A stretch of 49,750 nt of DNA. Source: DAOMNN01 sp050486545 (GTDB taxonomy: Bacteria > Pseudomonadota > Gammaproteobacteria > Burkholderiales > Rhodocyclaceae). A program made the translations under genes and the position numbers. Below the pieces are notes generated by a model. It was not told the DNA's origin, made no database searches, and saw only the letters and a list, made by a program, of their open reading frames with translations. The stretch is taken from positions 1-49,750 of the forward strand of contig JBJHDM010000022.1 in NCBI GenBank assembly GCA_050486545.1. Reading direction: 5' to 3'. Positions 44,586-49,750 of the stretch are shown here, piece after piece; the first letter of the stretch is position 1, and every line of letters begins with the position of its first letter.

Positions 44586-45238
44586 GCAATCGATTCGACC
44601 TGATCGTGTTCGACTGGGACGGAACCCTGATGGATTCGGCGGCGGCGATCGTGCGTGCGATCCTGTCCGCCTGTCGGGATCTGGATCTGCCGGAGCCACC
44701 CGAGGCGCGTGCGAGGCACGTGATCGGCCTGGGGTTGCACGATGCACTTCGCCACGCCGTGCCGGAACTGGCGCCCGCGGACTATCCGCGAATGGTCGAA
44801 CGCTACCGCTTCCACTACCTTTCGGCCGATCACGAGCTGGCGCTCTTCGACGGGGCGTTCGACATGGTTCGCGAACTGCATGGCCAGGGGCGGATGCTCG
44901 GAGTCGCCACCGGCAAGAGCCGCATTGGCCTGAACCGGGCGCTCGATCACAGCGGGCTGAAGGCCTATTTCCACAGTACCCGGTGTGCGGACGAATGTTG
45001 CTCGAAGCCGCACCCGGAGATGCTCGAGGAGATCATGGGCGAGCTCGGGGTGACGCCGGCGCGTACGCTCATGATCGGGGATACGACGCACGATCTGCAG
45101 ATGGCCCGCAATGCCGGGGTCCCTGCGCTGGGGGTGTCGTTCGGCGCACATCCGCGCGCGGCGCTGGAGCAGGTCGCGTCGGAGGCCATCATCGATACCC
45201 CGGCCGCGCTTCGGGCCTGGCTGACTGAGAACGCCTGA
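44582..45238 (+). CDS. HAD family phosphatase (Gph-like)
   Basis: The 218-residue cytoplasmic HAD hydrolase has motif I DWDGTLMDS (nucleophile in FDWDGT), motif II VATGKS, motif III lysine in CSKPHP and motif IV GDTTHDLQMARNAG. It resembles phosphoglycolate phosphatase/5'-nucleotidase members. It overlaps rluC by ATGA, as often seen for this pair; no link of substrate to rRNA modification is known. A conserved cysteine pair (CADECCSK) precedes motif III. The physiological substrate cannot be told from sequence. Confidence 0.88.
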   Translation: MSNRFDLIVFDWDGTLMDSAAAIVRAILSACRDLDLPEPPEARARHVIGLGLHDALRHAVPELAPADYPRMVERYRFHYLSADHELALFDGAFDMVRELHGQGRMLGVATGKSRIGLNRALDHSGLKAYFHSTRCADECCSKPHPEMLEEIMGELGVTPARTLMIGDTTHDLQMARNAGVPALGVSFGAHPRAALEQVASEAIIDTPAALRAWLTENA

Positions 45239-45255
45239 ACAGCGGAACCGGCCGA

Positions 45256-45966
45256 TCAGTCGGACAGGATCAGGAACAGGGCGGGGCGCCGGGCGAGTTC
45301 GGGCCTGGCTGCCTTGCGCCAACGCTCGATGCGGTCGGTACGGATCCATTCCTCGGTGGACGTGAGGTCGCGTGCGATGCACAGGCGCGTGGATGGCCGG
45401 CAGACGGCGAGCAGGGCCTCGAACAGACGTTCGTTGCGGTAGGGGGTCTCGATGAAGATCTGGGTCCGCCCGAGCTTGCGCGACTCCTCCTCGAGCTGGC
45501 GGATGCGGGCGTCGCGCCGGTCTTCGGCCACGGGAAGGTAACCGCAGAACGCGAAACTCTGCCCGTTCAGCCCGGATCCCATCAAGGCCAGCAGGATCGA
45601 GGACGGTCCGACGAGCGGGCGAACGCGAATGCCCAGTGCGTGCGCCCGCGCCACCAGTCGTGCGCCGGGATCGGCCACGGCGGGGCATCCCGCATCGGAC
45701 ATCAGGGCGACGTCTTCACCGGCCAGAGCCGGGGCCAGCAAGGCATCGAGCTCGGCCTCGCCGCCGTCTTCCGGAAGCGCCTCGATGCGCAGCTCACGAA
45801 TCGGGACGGGATGTTCGAGCCGTTTGAGCTGGCTGCGTGCCGCCTTCGGGGTTTCGACGACGAAATGGCGGATGCCGGCCGCGATCCGCCGGGACTCGTC
45901 CGGGAGGAAGTGCGTCCATGCCGTTTCCCCGAGGCTCGTCGGCACGAGTACCAGCGAGCCGCTCAT
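45256..45966 (-). CDS. SAM-dependent methyltransferase of the RsmI/tetrapyrrole methylase family
   Basis: The 236-residue protein has the tetrapyrrole-methylase-like architecture of RsmI relatives: LVLVPTSLG at the N-terminus, ALMSDAGCPAVADPGARLV, RVRPLVGPSSILLALMGSG and FAFCGYLP. True RsmI is larger (about 285 residues) and begins differently, so this looks like the shorter RsmI-like paralog found next to maf in betaproteobacteria. RNA is the probable substrate class; the exact target is unknown. It overlaps maf by ATGA and converges with the phosphatase gene. Confidence 0.85.
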   Translation of the reverse strand: MSGSLVLVPTSLGETAWTHFLPDESRRIAAGIRHFVVETPKAARSQLKRLEHPVPIRELRIEALPEDGGEAELDALLAPALAGEDVALMSDAGCPAVADPGARLVARAHALGIRVRPLVGPSSILLALMGSGLNGQSFAFCGYLPVAEDRRDARIRQLEEESRKLGRTQIFIETPYRNERLFEALLAVCRPSTRLCIARDLTSTEEWIRTDRIERWRKAARPELARRPALFLILSD

Positions 45967-46538
45967 GGAAGTGCGACGCCCTCGGCGCGCAGCATTCGCG
46001 ACAGTGCAATCAGTGGCAGTCCGATCAGGGCGGTCGGGTCATCCCCGGACAGGGCGTCGAGCAGTGCGATCCCGAGTCCTTCGGACTTTGCGCTGCCGGC
46101 ACAATCGAGTGGACGCTCCTTCTCTACGTAGCGGACGATCTCGGCATGGGTCAGTTCGCGAAAACGGACGCGGGTCGGGACACTCTCGCGGTGGAGGCTG
46201 CCCGTGCGCGTGTTGAGGAGCGCGAGGGCAGTGTGGAAGACGACGGTCCTGCCGCTCATGCGCTGCAGTTGTTCGACGGCGCGTTCGGCGGTGCCGGGCT
46301 TTCCGAATACCTCCGAACCCATGTGTGCCACCTGATCGCTGCCGATGATCAGGGCGTCCGGGTGGGTGTCGGCCACGGCACGTGCCTTTTCCAGTGCGAG
46401 GCGATCGGCGGTCGCAGAAGGGGTTTCGCCGGGCAGCGGGGATTCGTCCACTTCCGGGCGGGCGGTTTCGAACGGCAGTTGCAGGCGTTCGAGCAGCATG
46501 CGGCGATACGCGGAGGTCGATGCCAGGACGAGTTTCAT
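45963..46538 (-). CDS. Maf-like nucleotide pyrophosphatase (YceF type)
   Basis: Maf-family enzymes hydrolyse noncanonical nucleoside triphosphates (7-methyl-GTP for the YceF group) and protect RNA pools. The 191-residue protein begins with LVLASTSAYRR, has ADRLALEKARAVA, IIGSDQVAHMGSEVFGKPGT, and SAKSEGLGIALLDALSGDDPTALIGLPL. The residues after the SAxR-like site fit the YceF subgroup rather than the dTTP/UTP-specific YhdE group, and the location beside yceD-rpmF agrees. It is divergent from yceD and shares a 53-base gap with that promoter. Confidence 0.9.
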   Translation of the reverse strand: MKLVLASTSAYRRMLLERLQLPFETARPEVDESPLPGETPSATADRLALEKARAVADTHPDALIIGSDQVAHMGSEVFGKPGTAERAVEQLQRMSGRTVVFHTALALLNTRTGSLHRESVPTRVRFRELTHAEIVRYVEKERPLDCAGSAKSEGLGIALLDALSGDDPTALIGLPLIALSRMLRAEGVALP

Positions 46539-46553
46539 CTCTTTGCAGGATCT

Positions 46554-46582
46554 TTGACAGGGAAGGTCGTAAATACTATCAT
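46554..46582 (+). promoter_or_regulatory. Sigma-70 promoter of the yceD-rpmF cluster
   Basis: TTGACA (46554-46559) and TATCAT (46577-46582) are separated by 17 bases; the -35 is perfect and the -10 is 5 of 6. The predicted start of transcription falls about 46588-46590, only 2-4 bases before the yceD ATG at 46592, and no Shine-Dalgarno is present. Confidence 0.75.
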
Positions 46583-46591
46583 CCGCCTCTT

Positions 46592-47095
46592 ATGTCGCAA
46601 CGATGCATTGTCTCCGATCCGTTTCGGTTCGCAGCCGAGGGGCGAAGCATCTCGGGGAAGATTCCATTGGCCTCGCTGGCGCGACTGGCCGACATGCTGT
46701 ACCGGAGCGAAGGGGAACTCTCCTACGTGCTGACGGGAAGCGTCGGGGTCGATGGCAAGGCATGGCTCAGGCTCCAGGCATCGGGATCTCCGGTGCTGCA
46801 ATGCCAGCGTTGTCTCGCCGGCATGGACTGGGAGGTCGCGCTGGATGCCTCCCTGCACCTCGTGAGGCCGGGAACGGCCATTCCGGACGAAGAACTCGAG
46901 ATCGAGGAATTCGATTCGATCGAGGCGGTGGCCGACATGGATGTGCTGGCGATGCTCGAGGACGAGTTGCTGCTGGCCTTGCCGATCGTTCCGCGACATG
47001 AAGATTGTGAAGCGCCGCGCCCGACGGGTACGGCGGAAAAGGAATCGCCTTTTGCTGCACTCGCGGGATTGCGAAAGAACAGCGGGGCAAACTAG
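46592..47095 (+). CDS. yceD: YceD family protein (DUF177), 23S rRNA accumulation protein
   Basis: YceD is a small cytoplasmic protein encoded before rpmF in many bacteria and linked to 23S rRNA accumulation. The 167-residue protein has LTGSVGVDGKAWLRLQASG, the CQRCLAG motif and a second cysteine region HEDCE, then an acidic middle (PDEELEIEEFDSIEAV) and the C-terminal PFAALAGLRKN expected for the family. The start MSQRC is the first sensible one and matches family N-termini. It lacks a Shine-Dalgarno and lies almost at the predicted transcription start, so the mRNA may be leaderless. The stop is TAG. Confidence 0.9.
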   Translation: MSQRCIVSDPFRFAAEGRSISGKIPLASLARLADMLYRSEGELSYVLTGSVGVDGKAWLRLQASGSPVLQCQRCLAGMDWEVALDASLHLVRPGTAIPDEELEIEEFDSIEAVADMDVLAMLEDELLLALPIVPRHEDCEAPRPTGTAEKESPFAALAGLRKNSGAN

Positions 47096-47122
47096 CAAAC
47101 CTATTGTTCCAGGAGCATTGTC

Positions 47123-47302
47123 ATGGCTGTTCAGCAAAACAAGAAGTCCCCGTCGAAGCGCGGGATGCATCGGGCGCACGATTTCCTGACCGATCCGCCG
47201 CTGGCGGTCGAGGCGACCACGGGTGAAGTCCACCTGCGCCACCATATCAGCCCCAACGGGTACTATCGCGGCAAGAAGGTCGTGAAGACGAAAGGCGAGT
47301 AA
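47123..47302 (+). CDS. rpmF: 50S ribosomal protein L32
   Basis: The 59-residue ribosomal protein begins MAVQQNKKSPSKRGMHRAHD and ends with the basic RGKKVVKTKGE, an almost canonical L32. It has no cysteines, so it is the zinc-independent form. AGGAG lies 7 bases before the ATG. It sits 27 bases after yceD and is followed by a strong terminator before plsX. Confidence 0.97.
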   Translation: MAVQQNKKSPSKRGMHRAHDFLTDPPLAVEATTGEVHLRHHISPNGYYRGKKVVKTKGE

Positions 47303-47320
47303 TCTCTCCTTCATGAAGAT

Positions 47321-47354
47321 GGCGTAGCGCCGCGGGCGACTGCGCCTTTTTTTT
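47321..47354 (+). terminator. Intrinsic terminator between rpmF and plsX
   Basis: GGCGTA (47321-47326) pairs with TGCGCC (47341-47346), with an inner 4-pair stem (CGCC with GGCG), followed by eight T residues at 47347-47354. It is a textbook terminator placed 18 bases after rpmF and 26 bases before plsX, so plsX must be transcribed by readthrough or from its own promoter. Confidence 0.85.
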
Positions 47355-47380
47355 CCCCTGTCCGGACTCGAGAGACGCCA

Positions 47381-48397
47381 ATGGATGTCACCGTTGCGAT
47401 CGACTGCATGGGTGGCGATCATGGTCCTGCCGTAACGGTCCCCGCGACTTCGGCGTTCCTGCGTCACCATCCCGGCGCACGCGCCATTCTCGTCGGTCGA
47501 CCGGAGGCCCTCGAAGAGGCCATCGCACGGATCGGAAACGGTTTCGGGGATCGGCTGAGCGTTCAGCCTGCCCAGGAGGTCGTGGGCATGGACGAGGCGC
47601 CCGCCAACGCGATGCGCAACAAGAAGGACTCGTCCATGCGTGTCGCGATCGACCTCGTCAAGGAAGGTCGCGCCCAGGCGGCCGTGTCGGCCGGAAACAC
47701 CGGCGCACTGATGGCGATTTCGCGCTTCGTGCTCAAGACGCTGCCGGGGATCGATCGGCCGGCAATCGCATCCGCCTTGCCGACCCGCAGAGGCCAGAGC
47801 TATGTCCTCGACCTTGGTGCGAATGTCGATTGCACGCCCGAACACCTGCTGCAGTTCGCCGTCATGGGTGCCATGCTGGTGGCGGCCATCGAGCACGTGG
47901 AGCGGCCGTCGGTCGGTTTGCTGAACATCGGTGAGGAGGCGATCAAGGGCAACGAAGTCGTCAAGCAGGCAGCGGACCTGTTGCGGCAGAGCGGCCTCAA
48001 CTTCAAGGGGAACGTCGAAGGCGACGGAATCTACGAGGGCGCGACCGACGTCGTCGTATGCGACGGGTTCGTCGGAAACGTCGCCTTGAAGACCTCGGAA
48101 GGGCTGGCGCAGATGCTCGGCACGTTTCTTCGCGAGGAGTTCGGCCGCAATGTCCTGACCAAGGCCATGGCGCTTGTCGCGATGCCCGTCCTGAGCCGTT
48201 TCAAGCAGCGCGTCGATCATCGACGCTACAACGGGGCAGCGCTGGTGGGGCTGCGCGGCGTCGTGGTCAAGAGCCACGGGTCGGCGGACGAATTCGCCTT
48301 CGAGCAAGCCATCTACCGCGCGGCCGAAGCCGCTTCCAATCGTCTCGTCGAGCGTATTACCGAGCGCATGGCGGCGATGGATGGAGTCACAGCATGA
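47381..48397 (+). CDS. plsX: Phosphate acyltransferase PlsX
   Basis: PlsX converts acyl-ACP and phosphate into acyl-phosphate for phospholipid synthesis; it is a soluble, membrane-associated enzyme. The 338-residue protein has the expected start VAIDCMGGDHGP, the MRNKKDSSMRVAIDLVKEG segment, AGNTGALMA, LDLGANVDC and VCDGFVGNVALKTSEG. Length is normal. It opens the fatty-acid section and overlaps fabH by ATGA. Confidence 0.96.
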   Translation: MDVTVAIDCMGGDHGPAVTVPATSAFLRHHPGARAILVGRPEALEEAIARIGNGFGDRLSVQPAQEVVGMDEAPANAMRNKKDSSMRVAIDLVKEGRAQAAVSAGNTGALMAISRFVLKTLPGIDRPAIASALPTRRGQSYVLDLGANVDCTPEHLLQFAVMGAMLVAAIEHVERPSVGLLNIGEEAIKGNEVVKQAADLLRQSGLNFKGNVEGDGIYEGATDVVVCDGFVGNVALKTSEGLAQMLGTFLREEFGRNVLTKAMALVAMPVLSRFKQRVDHRRYNGAALVGLRGVVVKSHGSADEFAFEQAIYRAAEAASNRLVERITERMAAMDGVTA

Positions 48398-49359
48398 ACT
48401 ACGCTCGAGTCGTCGGAACCGGAAGCTGTCTGCCCGGCAAGCCGGTGAGCAATGAAGATCTGGTTGCACGCGGCATCGATACGTCCGACCAGTGGATCGT
48501 CGAAAGAACCGGAATCCGCACGCGGCATCTCGCGGACCCCGGGCTGGCAGCCAGCGATCTGGCCTGCACCGCGAGCCTCCAGGCGCTCGAGGCGGCCGGC
48601 CTGCAGCCGAACGACATCGATCTGATCATCGTGGCGACCTCGACGCCGGACTGCATCTTTCCCAGTACCGCGACCCTGTTGCAATCCAAGCTCGGCATCA
48701 TCAACGGCAGCGCAGCCTTCGACATCCAGGCCGTGTGCAGCGGCTTCATCTATGGCTTGTCCGTTGCCGAGAAGTTCATCCGTTCGGGAAGCCACAAGCG
48801 GGCGCTCGTGGTGGGTGCCGAGGTCTTCTCGCGCATCCTGGACTGGTCCGACCGCGGAACGTGCGTGCTGTTCGGAGACGGGGCCGGGGCCGTGGTGCTC
48901 GAGGCTTCCGACCAGCCCGGCATCCAGTCCACTGCGCTGCATGCGGATGGCAGCCACCACCCGATCCTGTGCGTCCCCGGCGGGGTCGCCGCCGGACAGG
49001 TGATCGGGGATCCGTTCCTGCGCATGGACGGACAGGCCGTCTTCAAGTTCGCCGTAAAGGTGCTCGGCGACGTGGCCCACGAGGTCGTCGACGCCGCTGG
49101 TCTGACCATGGAGGCGGTCGACTGGCTCATCCCGCACCAGGCCAATATCCGTATTCTCCAGTCGACCGCCAGGCGGCTTGGTCTGTCCATGGACCGGGTC
49201 GTCGCGACGGTCGATCGGCACGGCAACACGTCGGCCGCCTCGATCCCCCTGGCACTCGATCTGGCGGTTCGCGACGGGCGCATCCGCCGGGGGCAGCGAA
49301 TCGTTCTCGAAGGGGTGGGCGGCGGCTTTACATGGGGTGCTGCGCTGTTGCAGTACTGA
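48394..49359 (+). CDS. fabH: Beta-ketoacyl-ACP synthase III
   Basis: FabH condenses acetyl-CoA with malonyl-ACP to start fatty acid synthesis. The 321-residue protein has the catalytic triad in its expected settings: cysteine 115 in IQAVCSGF, histidine 248 in IPHQANIRIL and asparagine 278 in HGNTSAAS. The N-terminal TGSCLPGKPVSN and WIVERTGIRTRH are typical. It overlaps plsX by ATGA, and fabD follows 9 bases later, so plsX-fabH-fabD form one unit. Confidence 0.97.
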   Translation: MNYARVVGTGSCLPGKPVSNEDLVARGIDTSDQWIVERTGIRTRHLADPGLAASDLACTASLQALEAAGLQPNDIDLIIVATSTPDCIFPSTATLLQSKLGIINGSAAFDIQAVCSGFIYGLSVAEKFIRSGSHKRALVVGAEVFSRILDWSDRGTCVLFGDGAGAVVLEASDQPGIQSTALHADGSHHPILCVPGGVAAGQVIGDPFLRMDGQAVFKFAVKVLGDVAHEVVDAAGLTMEAVDWLIPHQANIRILQSTARRLGLSMDRVVATVDRHGNTSAASIPLALDLAVRDGRIRRGQRIVLEGVGGGFTWGAALLQY

Positions 49360-49368
49360 AGGAAGGCA

Positions 49369-49750
49369 ATGACGATGAAGATTTCCCTGGTATTTCCCGG
49401 TCAAGGCTCGCAGTCGGTCGGCATGATGTCGGCGTATGGGGACAATGCCGTGATCCGCGAGACGTTCGACGAGGCGTCCGGCGCGTTGGGCGAGGATTTG
49501 TGGGCCATGGTCTGCGACGGTCCGACCGAGCGGCTCGCGCTGACGGTGAACACGCAGCCGCTGATGCTGACCGCGGGCGTCGCGGTCTATCGCGCGTGGA
49601 CGGCGGCTGGTGGCGCCCTGCCAGAGGTGGTGGCCGGTCACAGCCTGGGCGAGTATTCGGCCCTGGTCGTTGCAGGTGCGCTGCGTTTCACGGATGCCGT
49701 TCCGCTGGTCCGATTCCGGGCGCAGGCGATGCAGGAAGCGGTCCCGGCCG
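49369..49750 (+). CDS. fabD: Malonyl-CoA-ACP transacylase, 3' end cut by the window
   Basis: FabD moves malonyl from CoA to ACP. The first 127 residues are visible, with the N-terminal FPGQGSQSVGM (oxyanion region), the catalytic serine in GHSLGEYSAL (residue 92 of the start chosen here) and the arginine in VRFRAQAMQ. The gene starts at 49369, 9 bases after fabH, with AAGGAAGG before it; a second ATG at 49375 is also possible. The sequence continues past the window end. Confidence 0.95.
   Translation, partial: MTMKISLVFPGQGSQSVGMMSAYGDNAVIRETFDEASGALGEDLWAMVCDGPTERLALTVNTQPLMLTAGVAVYRAWTAAGGALPEVVAGHSLGEYSALVVAGALRFTDAVPLVRFRAQAMQEAVPA

Overview
The window is high-GC (about two thirds by eye), densely coding bacterial chromosome. 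Gene order points to a betaproteobacterium, probably a Rhodocyclales/Azoarcus-Thauera type: ygfZ divergent from mltG-tmk-holB-pilZ-tatD, an aromatic/aspartate aminotransferase divergent from uvrB, rne divergent from rluC-gph, and maf beside yceD-rpmF-plsX-fabH-fabD. The placement is inference from synteny and protein style, not from a search.

Layout. 1-5632: ygfZ (partial, minus) faces the overlapping operon mltG-tmk-holB-pilZ-tatD-ankyrin protein. 5633-7351: gdhA, preceded by an array of NtrC-like sites and followed by a bidirectional terminator. 7351-20062: a membrane GGDEF/EAL protein (minus), a NYN-domain protein (minus), an M20 amidohydrolase, a large FtsX-type permease without a visible ATPase, a 1320-residue PAS/GGDEF/EAL receptor, and rmuC. 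20076-23782: moaA (minus) and a Lon-like protease gene broken by one in-frame TAG just before the catalytic serine.

23930-33442 is a signalling island. It holds a soluble PAS/HisKA_2 kinase, an ANTAR response regulator, a membrane HisKA_2 kinase, a chemoreceptor, and an EAL protein with a degenerate GGDEF and a C-terminal receiver. The membrane kinase shares its sensor half with the chemoreceptor and its kinase half with the soluble kinase, so one stimulus may feed both gene regulation and taxis. 33539-35473 is a minus-strand operon of four lipoproteins of unknown function, three of them tandem paralogs with a BamE/SmpA-like pattern; a sampled stretch is lower in GC. It lies next to two identical tRNA-Asn genes.

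36059-49750 is mostly housekeeping: aminotransferase, uvrB, low-molecular-weight phosphatase, rne with a long leader, rluC, a gph-like phosphatase, an RsmI-related methyltransferase, maf, and the yceD-rpmF-plsX-fabH-fabD cluster, with fabD cut by the window end. Cyclic-di-GMP proteins are frequent: three GGDEF/EAL proteins plus a PilZ-family protein. The points most worth a second look are the phased NtrC-like array at gdhA, the module sharing in the signalling island, the lipoprotein operon, and the amber-interrupted Lon-like gene. I saw no CRISPR array, insertion sequence or prophage.
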